A stretch of 47,406 nucleotides of DNA, from the NCBI GenBank assembly GCA_905612465.1, contig CAJQSC010000018.1:1-47406 (forward strand), in the 5' to 3' direction. The notes beneath the pieces were generated by a model. That model ran no database searches, had not been told where the DNA came from, and was given only the letters and a program-made list of their open reading frames with translations. Numbering within the stretch: the stretch's first letter is position 1; each line of letters starts with the position of its first letter. Shown here piece after piece: positions 30,440 through 39,003 of the stretch. The DNA comes from an uncultured Candidatus Pelagibacter sp. (GTDB taxonomy: Bacteria; Pseudomonadota; Alphaproteobacteria; Pelagibacterales; Pelagibacteraceae). The position numbers and the translations under genes are program-made.

Positions 30440-30555
30440 TAATCTACAGATTTAGGAAAAACCATTTCATTTCCATCATATTGGGGGTCACCTTTTTTCC
30501 CACATGAGAATAAAAAAAAAGTACATATAGAAATTAAAATTAATTTTTTTATCAT
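30439..30555 (-). CDS. 38-aa LptM/YifL-like lipoprotein (not in ORF track)
   Basis: Hand translation on the minus strand: MIKKLILISICTFFLFSCGKKGDPQYDGNEMVFPKSVD*. Lipobox LFSC followed by GKKGDPxY; stop overlaps the lysA ATG (TAATG); argH-lipoprotein-lysA order. Confidence 0.85.
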   Translation of the reverse strand: MIKKLILISICTFFLFSCGKKGDPQYDGNEMVFPKSVD

Positions 30556-30556
30556 T

Positions 30557-31945
30557 TTATCCTTTTTTATATTTAATTATCATTTTTTTAATATTATCAA
30601 AAGATGTTCCACCATAGGATTTTTTTGAATTTACTGAGTTTTTTACATTAAATATCTTCAAAACTTCATTTGTAAGCTTAGGTTCAATTTTTTTAAGCTC
30701 TTCAATACTTAATTCATTTAATTTTTTATTTTTCTTTTCTGCAAAATTAACAATTGCTGCTGTGACTTGATAAGCCTTCCTAAATGGCATTGAATGATTT
30801 TTAACAAGGTAGTCTGCTAAATCTGTAGCTGTAATATAGCCAAAATTTGCAAGATCTAACATTTGTTTCTTATTGGGCCTCAAGTTTTTTAAAACCTCAT
30901 TAAGTATTGCAATACAATTGTTAAGAATTTCATTAGATTTAAATAGTATTTCTTTATCATCTTGAAGATCCTTGAAATAAGATATTGGAAGACCTTTAAG
31001 TATTGTTAACATTGAAAATAAATTTCCATAAGTTGAGCCGGTTTTTCCTCTTAGATATTCTAATAAATCAGGGTTTTTCTTTTGAGGCATTATCGAAGAC
31101 CCTGTAACAACTTTGTCTGAAAGGGTAATTAGATTAAAACCATCTGAATTCCAAATAATCAGTTCCTCAGCAATTCTTGAAATATGCATAGAACAAACAG
31201 ACGCGCTATATAAAAAATCTAAAACAAAATCTCTATCTGCTACAGTATCAATTGAATTATTAGTTGGTTTTTTAAACCCTAGTTTCTTTGAAGTAAAATT
31301 TCTATCAATATTGAAAGAAGTACCTGTTAATGCCACAACACCAAGAGGACATTCTGATAAACTTTCTAAGTTATATGAAAATCTTTTTTTATCCCTACTA
31401 AACATTTCTACATAAGCCATTAGATAATGAGCAAATGACACTGCTTGAGCATTTTTTAAATGTGTGAATCCTGGCATTATTGTTTCGATGTTCTTTTCAG
31501 AAATTTTCAGGATTGTTTTTATAATATTATCTAAGTTTTTATTGATCTCTTTAGTAGCTGAAGTGGTCCACATTTTAAAATCAGTAATCACCTGATCATT
31601 TCTAGATCTCGCCGTGTGAATATATCCCGCTTCTTCACCTATGATTTCAAATAATCTTTTTTCAATATTCATATGAATATCTTCATATTTCTTCTTGTAT
31701 TCAAATTTATTTTTTAAAATTTCTTTTTCAATTTTGTTTAATCCATAAATTATTTTATTCTTAATCTTAAAAGAAATAATTTTTTGCCTAAATAGCATTT
31801 CAACATGTGCAACTGACCCTAAGATGTCTTCCTTAAAAAGTTTTTTATCAATATCTATTGAATTTCCTACTTTTTGAAATAATGTAGAGGCATTATTTTT
31901 TATTCTTGAGCCCCATATTGCTTTATTGTTTTTATTTTTTACCAT
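30557..31945 (-). CDS. argH: Argininosuccinate lyase
   Basis: IHTARSRNDQVITDFKMW, TGSSIMPQKKNPDLLEYLRGK. Confidence 0.97.
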   Translation of the reverse strand: MVKNKNNKAIWGSRIKNNASTLFQKVGNSIDIDKKLFKEDILGSVAHVEMLFRQKIISFKIKNKIIYGLNKIEKEILKNKFEYKKKYEDIHMNIEKRLFEIIGEEAGYIHTARSRNDQVITDFKMWTTSATKEINKNLDNIIKTILKISEKNIETIMPGFTHLKNAQAVSFAHYLMAYVEMFSRDKKRFSYNLESLSECPLGVVALTGTSFNIDRNFTSKKLGFKKPTNNSIDTVADRDFVLDFLYSASVCSMHISRIAEELIIWNSDGFNLITLSDKVVTGSSIMPQKKNPDLLEYLRGKTGSTYGNLFSMLTILKGLPISYFKDLQDDKEILFKSNEILNNCIAILNEVLKNLRPNKKQMLDLANFGYITATDLADYLVKNHSMPFRKAYQVTAAIVNFAEKKNKKLNELSIEELKKIEPKLTNEVLKIFNVKNSVNSKKSYGGTSFDNIKKMIIKYKKG

Positions 31946-31969
31946 GATAATTAATTATACATATTTAGT

Positions 31970-32485
31970 ATGAAATTATTAACAATATTTATTTATCTAT
32001 TAATCACCAACTTTAGTTATGCTCTGGGTAAACCTGATATAAAAAATTTAGTTTTAATAAAAAATCCAAAAACATATGAGGATATAATCTTCAAGGATAT
32101 AAACCAAAGAGATGTTGTTTTAGATGATTTTAAAGGAAAACTGTTAATATTAAACTTTTGGGCAACCTGGTGTGCTCCTTGTAAGGAAGAAATGCCATCT
32201 TTAGATAATCTTCAATCAAATAGTAATTTAAACAATTTAAAAATCTTTCCAATAAATATTGGTCAGGAAGATATATCTAAATCAGAATTTTTTTTTAAAG
32301 AACTAAATATTAAAAACCTAGATATTTATATTGATGCGCCCATCACGTTAGCAAAGAAATTTTCTTTAAGAGGTGTTCCAACAACTATTTTATTTAACAA
32401 AGAGGGAAAAGAATTTGCACGAATTATGGGATCTATCGATTTTAACGATGAAGAGTTTGTTAATTGGTTAAAACTTTATAATTAA
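31970..32485 (+). CDS. TlpA/ResA-like thiol-disulfide thioredoxin-fold protein
   Basis: Signal peptide; FKGKLLILNFWATWCAPCKEEMPSL; RGVPTTILFNKEG. Confidence 0.9.
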   Translation: MKLLTIFIYLLITNFSYALGKPDIKNLVLIKNPKTYEDIIFKDINQRDVVLDDFKGKLLILNFWATWCAPCKEEMPSLDNLQSNSNLNNLKIFPINIGQEDISKSEFFFKELNIKNLDIYIDAPITLAKKFSLRGVPTTILFNKEGKEFARIMGSIDFNDEEFVNWLKLYN

Positions 32486-32685
32486 TTTTTAAAAAAATAA
32501 GCAAAACAAACCAGCACAATTATAGCTATAAATTGAAAAAGTACCCTGTATTGCATTAGTTTATTTGAATATTTTTTACTAGTTTCTCCCCCTTTAAATA
32601 ATGTTCCAATTCCCAAAATTAATACAACAGCAACAACTATTAAAAGTACTATACCAAAAATTTTTACCAATGTTCCAGAAATCAT
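32482..32685 (-). CDS. Small twin-transmembrane HIG1-domain protein
   Basis: 67 aa, two TM segments around SKKYSNKLMQYRVLFQFIAI, resembling the HIG_1_N (hypoxia-induced protein) motif. Confidence 0.75.
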   Translation of the reverse strand: MISGTLVKIFGIVLLIVVAVVLILGIGTLFKGGETSKKYSNKLMQYRVLFQFIAIIVLVCFAYFFKN

Positions 32686-32734
32686 AATTATACTGTAGTG
32701 TGTTTTTTAAATAAAAAAACATAATAAAACATCT

Positions 32735-33391
32735 ATGACATTTTGTCTAACAACTACGATTGTAAAACCAGAAAAAGATATACCAATTAAAAGTGCGGTT
32801 ATCTTACTTCATGGGTATGGAGGAGATGGAAGAGACATAAGCATGTTAACCTTAAATTGGAAAAGGTTTCTGCCAAGTACTATTTTTTTATGTCCAAACG
32901 GATCTGAAAAGTGTGAAATTAACCCCACTGGATATCAATGGTTTGACTTAACCAGAGATGATCCAGAATATATTTTAGAACAATCTATAAAAGCTGAAAT
33001 AAAGCTTAAACAATTTATTGAAGAAGTAAAAAACGAATATGGTTTAATAAATTCACAAATTTGTCTATCTGGTTTCAGCCAGGGATGCATGATGTCTATA
33101 AATTTAGGACTAACAAGCAGTGAAAACTATAATTGTATTATTGGTTTTTCAGGAAAAATAATAAATTCAGAAGATCTTACAAAAAGAAAAACCTCATCAA
33201 CGAAAATGCTTTTAATACATGGAGATAAAGATGAGGTTGTTTCACCAACTTTTTTATTAGAAGCAAAGGATTTTTTGATTAGAAATAATGTTGAGGTTGA
33301 GACTAAAATGATAGAGAACTGTGAACATCACATTCCAGTTGAAGCTTCTAGTATAGCATTAAATTCTATAAAAAATAATTTCCAAATTTAA
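32735..33391 (+). CDS. Phospholipase/carboxylesterase family alpha/beta hydrolase
   Basis: VILLHGYGGDGRDI, ICLSGFSQGCMMSINLGL, LLIHGDKDEVV, HHIP. Confidence 0.88.
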   Translation: MTFCLTTTIVKPEKDIPIKSAVILLHGYGGDGRDISMLTLNWKRFLPSTIFLCPNGSEKCEINPTGYQWFDLTRDDPEYILEQSIKAEIKLKQFIEEVKNEYGLINSQICLSGFSQGCMMSINLGLTSSENYNCIIGFSGKIINSEDLTKRKTSSTKMLLIHGDKDEVVSPTFLLEAKDFLIRNNVEVETKMIENCEHHIPVEASSIALNSIKNNFQI

Positions 33392-33441
33392 TAAACATTC
33401 TATTTATTGATAAAATAATTTTTTTCAGTTAAAATTTTAAA

Positions 33442-34008
33442 ATGTTTTTTACTGATCAAAATCTTTCCTTAGAAAAATGTCCTGCGTTAGTTTTAAACGC
33501 TGATTATAGGCCTTTGAGTTATTATCCGTTGTCACTGTGGAGTTGGCAAGACTCAGTGAAATCTGTTTTTTTAGATAGAGTAACTATAGTAAGTAATTAT
33601 GATAGAATTATAAGAAGCCCATCCTTTAACATGAAACTACCGAGTGTAATTGCTTTAAAAAGTTTTATCAAACCTCAGTCGAACCCAAGCTTTACAAGAT
33701 TTAATGTTTTTTTAAGAGACAAATTTTTATGTCAATATTGTGGGAGTGATAAAGAACTTACATTTGATCATTTACTTCCAAGATCTAAAGGGGGACAGAC
33801 GAATTGGGACAATGTTGTAACTGCCTGCTCTTCATGTAATGTAAAAAAAGGTGGTAGGTTATTAAAAAATTCAGACATGACACTGAATCAAAATCCATTT
33901 CACCCCTCTACTGAAGATTTACATAAAAATGGTAAACATTTTCCACCAAATTTTCTTCATAAAAGTTGGATGGATTATTTGTATTGGGATGTTGAGTTAG
34001 AGGCTTAA
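33442..34008 (+). CDS. HNH endonuclease family protein
   Basis: CQYCGSDKELTFDHLLPRSKGGQTNWDNVVTACSSCNVKKGGR. Confidence 0.93.
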   Translation: MFFTDQNLSLEKCPALVLNADYRPLSYYPLSLWSWQDSVKSVFLDRVTIVSNYDRIIRSPSFNMKLPSVIALKSFIKPQSNPSFTRFNVFLRDKFLCQYCGSDKELTFDHLLPRSKGGQTNWDNVVTACSSCNVKKGGRLLKNSDMTLNQNPFHPSTEDLHKNGKHFPPNFLHKSWMDYLYWDVELEA

Positions 34009-34542
34009 TTAAATTTTTTCAGATATATTAATTGCTATCTTTGAGCCAGTTTTAATAACTTTATCCAAAATAGAATATAGGCCTACTTTAGTAGCACCTT
34101 CTTCATAGGCAATATTTTTATGGTTTATCTCATCTTCTCTAAATTTAATAATTTTTTCTTTTAATTTTTTTTCATCTGATTCAAGTTGTTCTATTTGATT
34201 TGTATAGTGTTCTTGAATAACTTCTTCGACTGAAGCAGTACAAAGCATCGCAGCTTTCTTCCCTAATATTGTTGAACCAAATCCCAGTCCCACACCAAGG
34301 ATATCCCATAGGGGTAAAAATTTTGTAGGTTCAATATTTCTTTTTTTAATTTCATTTTCAAAATAATCACAATGCTCTTTTTCATGAATTTTCATTTCTT
34401 CAATTTTTTTTTTTAGAGCATCATTTTTTACAAAAGTATTGAGAGCTAGTAGTTGTCCCTCATAAATTTTTATTGCCCCACGCTCTCCAGCATGATCAAC
34501 CCTAATAAATTCTTCTATTTTATTTTTATCTGTTTTTTTCAT
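34009..34542 (-). CDS. coq7: Demethoxyubiquinone hydroxylase (COQ7 family)
   Basis: EEFIRVDHAGERGAIKIYEGQLLAL, HEKEHCDYFENEI; di-iron carboxylate ligands. Confidence 0.93.
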   Translation of the reverse strand: MKKTDKNKIEEFIRVDHAGERGAIKIYEGQLLALNTFVKNDALKKKIEEMKIHEKEHCDYFENEIKKRNIEPTKFLPLWDILGVGLGFGSTILGKKAAMLCTASVEEVIQEHYTNQIEQLESDEKKLKEKIIKFREDEINHKNIAYEEGATKVGLYSILDKVIKTGSKIAINISEKI

Positions 34543-35020
34543 AATTTAAAAAAAGTTTTGTCATCATAACCCCTAATACCAAATTAATAAAAATATTAAA
34601 AGTCGCAAGGGATAAACCAAAAATTTTAAAAGTTACATCTCTACAGCTTATTGGCATTTTTTTTAGTTGATTTAAAAGAGCTTCTTTTGATATGCTGTTA
34701 TCTTCATTATTTAAATCACAAACTAAAGATTCTTTAATAAACCCCTGTTCTATACCATAATGGTAAAATGCTATTAAAGTTGCAGAAAAAAATATTAAAC
34801 TTAAAATTATTAAAGACAGTTTTTCAAATCTCTTGGTAAATAAACAAATTGAAATAATTATTACTGAAAAAATATAAGGTATTCTTTCAATCAAACATAG
34901 GTTGCATGGCTGATGTTTTAATACATACTGAATAAAGTATGCTGCAAACAAAGCAAAAATACTAAATAACAATATTAAACTAAATATCATTCTATTTTTA
35001 ATATTAGGCATATTATTCAC
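34526..35020 (-). CDS. dsbB: Disulfide bond formation protein DsbB family
   Basis: Four TM segments, HQPCNLCLIERIPY, later Cys pair (LVCDL...ISCRD). Confidence 0.88.
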   Translation of the reverse strand: MNNMPNIKNRMIFSLILLFSIFALFAAYFIQYVLKHQPCNLCLIERIPYIFSVIIISICLFTKRFEKLSLIILSLIFFSATLIAFYHYGIEQGFIKESLVCDLNNEDNSISKEALLNQLKKMPISCRDVTFKIFGLSLATFNIFINLVLGVMMTKLFLNYEKNR

Positions 35021-35609
35021 TCAAAAAATATACTGTAACAAATATAACTACAATCAAAATACCTAAAATTGTGAACCATTTGGTAGCCCCAGTTTTCATA
35101 AATCCTTTAAATGTATCACCAAATTTAAATGAGAGATAAGAAATGATAAAAAATCTTAAACCCCTAGAAAATAAACAGATAAAAAGAAATATGAATAAAT
35201 TAAAACCAATCATTCCGCTAGTTATTGTAAATACTTTAAAAGGAAGAGGTGTAAAGCCAGCAAGAAATAAAGTAGCTAACCAAATATAAAGTCCAGTTCC
35301 ACTTGCTAGCTTATATTTAAGATTAAGAACTTTACCTTCATAACCATAAAATTCTACCACACTAAGTCCAAAATCTAAAAAATATGAACCAATAAAATAA
35401 CCAAATATTCCACCGAGAGTGGAGAAAAGTGTAGCAATTAAAAAAATCTTTAAATAATCATTTTTCTTTGCCATAACCATTGGTACAATCATGACATCAG
35501 GTGGAATGGGGAAAAAAGAACTTTCCGTAAAAGACACAATTGCTAAAAATATTTTTGAACTCTTATGTGCAGCGAGCTGCAAAGATTTTTGATATAATTT
35601 AGTAAGCAT
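35013..35609 (-). CDS. DedA/YqaA family (SNARE-associated) membrane protein
   Basis: FTESSFFPIPPDVMIVPMVMA, GGIFGYFIGSYFLDFG, FTPLPFKVFTITSGMIGFN. Confidence 0.85.
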   Translation of the reverse strand: MLTKLYQKSLQLAAHKSSKIFLAIVSFTESSFFPIPPDVMIVPMVMAKKNDYLKIFLIATLFSTLGGIFGYFIGSYFLDFGLSVVEFYGYEGKVLNLKYKLASGTGLYIWLATLFLAGFTPLPFKVFTITSGMIGFNLFIFLFICLFSRGLRFFIISYLSFKFGDTFKGFMKTGATKWFTILGILIVVIFVTVYFLSE

Positions 35610-35676
35610 TTTTTGGTTTTAATATAAATTAAGTTCTTATACTATTTAATTTTATAGTTATAATAATGAAAATTCA

Positions 35677-35761
35677 GGGCGAATGGCGGAACTGGTAGAC
35701 GCGCACGACTCAAAATCGTGTTTCGCAAGAAGTGAGAGTTCGATTCTCTCTTCGCCCACCA
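35677..35761 (+). tRNA. tRNA-Leu (anticodon CAA)
   Basis: GGGCGAA acceptor pairs TTCGCCC; GGTAGACGCG D-arm; CACGA-CTCAAAA-TCGTG anticodon arm (CAA); long variable arm; GTTCGATTC T-loop; encoded CCA. Confidence 0.95.
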
Positions 35762-35768
35762 AAAGTTT

Positions 35769-37472
35769 ATGCAGATAGATAAAATAAATAATTTATTAGA
35801 GTTGTTTTACAAACAATATCAAAAACAAAACAAAGATAGTATTTTTTTACAATCTTTAAAAGAATCTAAAAAGAAATATTCATGGAAAGATGTTTATTTA
35901 AATATAAATAAATTATCTGAAGAAATGTCAAAACATATTAAAAAAGGTGATAGATGCCTATTAGTGTCAGAAAATAGACCTGAATGGATGATAGCAGACC
36001 TATCAATTATGCTTTCGGGAGGAGTAACAGTGCCTGCATATACAACTTATACAGAAAGAGACTATGAATATATTATTAACGATTGTACGCCAGCAATTAT
36101 TATTATTTCAAATAAAATTCAATATGAAAAAATTAAAAATATAATTCATAAAAAAGATTTTATTAAAAAAATTATTTTATTTGAAAATATAGAAAATATA
36201 GATGAAGAATTTAATTTAAAGATACAGGATATTTTTAAAAAAAACCAATGTAATGATAAAAATTTTTTTGATTTAAAAATTCAAAGAAAAGATATGGCCT
36301 GTATAATTTATACCTCTGGTACTCAGGGAAATCCAAAAGGTGTAATGCTAAGTCATGGTGGAATATTAAATAACTGTGAAGGAGCATATGGGTTATTAAA
36401 AACTTTTATTTCAAAAAGACCAAAATTTTTAACTTGGTTACCCTTATCACATTCATATGAGCACACAGTTCAGTTTGTGCAAATAGTAGTTGGTGCAAGG
36501 GTATTTTATGCTGAAAGCATAGACAAGTTGATCAAAAATATGAGCGATTGTTCACCAGAAATAATGACAGCTGTGCCAAGGTTTTATCAAAACCTATATC
36601 AAAAAATTAATACGTCATTCAGTAAAACTACAGGATTAAAAAAATTTCTAGTTAATAAAACAGTCGAACTAGGAAAGAAAAAATTGAATAAACAAAGGTT
36701 TTCATTAATTGAATTTTTTTTTAATTTCATTTGTGAAAGATTTGTAAGAAAAAAAATAAAAAACCAATTTGGGGGAAACTTAAAGACCTTCATTTCAGGG
36801 GGCGGAGCTCTTGATAAAGAAGTAGGTTCATTTTTAAATGCCATTGGCTTACCAACCTTGCAAGGATATGGTTTAACAGAAACTTCACCGATTGTAAGCT
36901 GTAATTCAATAGAAGATATTAGAGTTGAAACAGTTGGACAACCATTTAAAGGAAATTTAGTTAAAATTGCAAATGATGGAGAGATACTTGTCAAAGGTGA
37001 GAATGTTATGCTGGGCTATTGGAATAATGAAGAAGAAACAAATAAAGTTTTAAAAAATGGTTGGCTTTATACAGGAGATATAGGAGAGTTTAATGGAACA
37101 TTCCTTAAAATAACAGACAGAAAAAAAGATATAATCATAACTACAGGTGGAGATAATATATCACCAATCAAAATTGAAAATAATCTAAATAAATCTAATT
37201 TTATAGAACAAAGCTTAGTTTATGGTGAAGGTAAACCTTACTTAGTTAGCTTAATAGTTTTGAGCCTCGAATATAAAAATACCTCCAAAGAAAAAATTCA
37301 ACAAGAAATAGAAAAAATAAATTTAGATTTAACAAAAATAGAAAAAATAAAAAAATTTATTATAATTAAAGATCAATTTTCAATTGAAAATAATATGATG
37401 ACACCAACCTTAAAACTAAAAAGATATAAAATTATAAAAAAATTCAAATTAGAACTTGAAAAACTTTTTTAA
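35769..37472 (+). CDS. Long-chain acyl-CoA synthetase (AMP-binding, FAA1 type)
   Basis: CIIYTSGTQGNPKGVMLSHGG, GYGLTETSPIVSCN, YTGDIGEF, ITDRKKDIIITTGGDNISP. Confidence 0.92.
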   Translation: MQIDKINNLLELFYKQYQKQNKDSIFLQSLKESKKKYSWKDVYLNINKLSEEMSKHIKKGDRCLLVSENRPEWMIADLSIMLSGGVTVPAYTTYTERDYEYIINDCTPAIIIISNKIQYEKIKNIIHKKDFIKKIILFENIENIDEEFNLKIQDIFKKNQCNDKNFFDLKIQRKDMACIIYTSGTQGNPKGVMLSHGGILNNCEGAYGLLKTFISKRPKFLTWLPLSHSYEHTVQFVQIVVGARVFYAESIDKLIKNMSDCSPEIMTAVPRFYQNLYQKINTSFSKTTGLKKFLVNKTVELGKKKLNKQRFSLIEFFFNFICERFVRKKIKNQFGGNLKTFISGGGALDKEVGSFLNAIGLPTLQGYGLTETSPIVSCNSIEDIRVETVGQPFKGNLVKIANDGEILVKGENVMLGYWNNEEETNKVLKNGWLYTGDIGEFNGTFLKITDRKKDIIITTGGDNISPIKIENNLNKSNFIEQSLVYGEGKPYLVSLIVLSLEYKNTSKEKIQQEIEKINLDLTKIEKIKKFIIIKDQFSIENNMMTPTLKLKRYKIIKKFKLELEKLF

Positions 37473-37590
37473 TTTATTTTTTAAGACGAGTTACTAAGCG
37501 CATATAATCTTACTTTTTTACTTATTAGAAAATATACTTAATTGAGAAATTTTTTTTTAAAAAATCTAAAATTTTGCTTTAATTAATGAA

Positions 37591-37619
37591 TTGACATCAC
37601 TTGTATAAAAAAATAAAAA
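37591..37619 (+). promoter_or_regulatory. Putative promoter TTGACA-17-TAAAAA for the 29-aa basic ORF
   Basis: Perfect -35 hexamer at 37591-37596, weak -10 at 37614-37619. Confidence 0.45.
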
Positions 37620-37620
37620 T

Positions 37621-37655
37621 AAGTTAACAACGAATCACTTTGATTCGTTTAACTT
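37621..37655. repeat. Inverted repeat AAGTTAA(CA)ACGAATC-ACTTT-GATTCGTTTAACTT with two GANTC sites
   Basis: AACGAATC/GATTCGTT perfect 8-bp arms, extended by AAGTTAA/TTAACTT with a 2-nt bulge; 16 nt upstream of the small ORF. Confidence 0.75.
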
Positions 37656-37671
37656 AAACAGGGAGCTAAAG

Positions 37672-37761
37672 ATGGCTACAAAGAAAAAAGCTAAAAAAGC
37701 TAAGAAAAAAACTAAGAAAAAAGCTAAAAAAGCTAAAAAAGCTAAAAAAAGAAAAAGATAG
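37672..37761 (+). CDS. 29-aa Lys/Ala-rich, histone-H1-tail-like mini-protein (not in ORF track)
   Basis: Hand translation: MATKKKAKKAKKKTKKKAKKAKKAKKRKR*. SD-like AGGGAG at 37660-37665, upstream promoter-like sequence, terminator downstream. 18 Lys and 2 Arg of 29, no acidic residues. Confidence 0.7.
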   Translation: MATKKKAKKAKKKTKKKAKKAKKAKKRKR

Positions 37762-37776
37762 TATCTTAGTCTTTTC

Positions 37777-37820
37777 AAAAAACGCTTCTCATATTATTTT
37801 TGTGAGAGGCGTTTTTTTTT
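37777..37820 (+). terminator. Intrinsic terminator downstream of the 29-aa ORF (possibly bidirectional with carD)
   Basis: AAAAACGCTTCTCA...TGAGAGGCGTTTTTTTTT hairpin followed by a T run; A-rich 5' flank could serve the convergent carD. Confidence 0.85.
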
Positions 37821-37829
37821 ACCTAATTT

Positions 37830-38735
37830 TTAATCTTCAGTTTCAGGAGTAGTAGACTCAGCTTCAGACGCCACTGGCTCTATAGGTTTAGCAGGGGCAG
37901 CAATAATCTTTGCTTGCACCTCTAGGTTTCTCTTTAATGCCTTATCTAGTTTTTTCTGCGTATCTTCTAATGACACACCCATTACTATCTGGAATTCTGA
38001 TAATATTCTTTCATAAGCTTTCTCAAAAAGTTGTCTTTCACTGTAAGACTGATCAACCATTAGATCATCACCTTTGTTCAAATCTCTAACAACCTCAGCA
38101 AGTTCATAAATCTTTCCAGAAGAAATCTTAGCCTCATATTCTTGTGCTCTTCTACTCCACATTGACCTTTTGATTTTTGGCTTACTTTTTAAAATAGAAA
38201 TACATTTATTAACCTGATTAATAGTTGCCAACGGTCTAAGGTGAGACTGTTTGTTTACTGGAACCATTCCGTTAGCTTTATCTTTTTCAAACTTAAGCAT
38301 ATATATTTCAACATCAATACCACCAATATTAATTTTTTTGAATTCAGTAATTTGTCCAACACCATGCTTTGGATAAACGACATAATCTTTAACTTTATAT
38401 TCTTTCTTTTCTGTTTCTTGTTTTTTTACTTTTTTAATTTCAGGTTTAACTTCATTACTTTTTGGAATTCTTAGATTATCAGTTTTCACCTCTACTTTTT
38501 GAGGGATAGGTTTTATATTAGTTACTTTTGAATTTTTTTTGACTTTTACTGAAGCTTTCTTTGTTACTTTAGTTTTTTTAACAGGAATAATTTTTTTAGA
38601 TGTTTTAGTCTTACCTTTAAATTTATTTATCACTTTAGTAATAGTTTTCTTTTTTACTTTTTTTTCAGGGGTTTTTTTAAAGATTTTCGCTAAAATATTT
38701 GTCGAACTTGTTTTCTTCATTTTTATACTTTTCAT
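37830..38735 (-). CDS. carD: CarD/CdnL family transcriptional regulator with Lys-rich N-terminal extension
   Basis: [48 protein letters not shown]...LRPLA...[28 protein letters not shown]; preceded by about 110 residues rich in Lys/Thr/Val. Confidence 0.93.
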   Translation of the reverse strand: MKSIKMKKTSSTNILAKIFKKTPEKKVKKKTITKVINKFKGKTKTSKKIIPVKKTKVTKKASVKVKKNSKVTNIKPIPQKVEVKTDNLRIPKSNEVKPEIKKVKKQETEKKEYKVKDYVVYPKHGVGQITEFKKINIGGIDVEIYMLKFEKDKANGMVPVNKQSHLRPLATINQVNKCISILKSKPKIKRSMWSRRAQEYEAKISSGKIYELAEVVRDLNKGDDLMVDQSYSERQLFEKAYERILSEFQIVMGVSLEDTQKKLDKALKRNLEVQAKIIAAPAKPIEPVASEAESTTPETED

Positions 38736-39003
38736 GATCCTCTGGAGGATCTTTTTTTACAGTTATATTTGGCCAAACTTCTGAATATTTAGTATTCACT
38801 TCAAGCCATTTTTCACTTCCAGACTCAGTATCTGCAACTATAGCATCAACTGGGCATTCTGGCTCGCAAACGCCACAATCTATACACTCATCCGGTTTAA
38901 TTACAACCATATTTTTGCCTTCATAAAAACAATCAACTGGACAAACTTCAATACAGTCCATCATTTTACACTTGATACATTTATCATTTACTAGGTAGGT
39001 CAT
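38677..39003 (-). CDS. fdxA: 7Fe ferredoxin (FdxA)
   Basis: [55 protein letters not shown]. Confidence 0.96.
   Translation of the reverse strand: MTYLVNDKCIKCKMMDCIEVCPVDCFYEGKNMVVIKPDECIDCGVCEPECPVDAIVADTESGSEKWLEVNTKYSEVWPNITVKKDPPEDHEKYKNEENKFDKYFSENL

Noticed and set aside
36599-36994. 131-aa minus ORF within the acyl-CoA synthetase
   Set aside because: Antisense to conserved AMP-binding motifs, no recognisable domain.
37672-37761. Treating the A-rich GCTAAAAAA repeats as a simple microsatellite
   Set aside because: An open frame with ATG, SD, in-frame stop and flanking promoter/terminator signals makes a coding explanation better, though conservation is untested.
38241-38784. Phe-rich plus-strand ORFs opposite carD
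   Set aside because: Poly-Phe/Ile translation is the complement of the Lys-rich carD tail; composition artefact.
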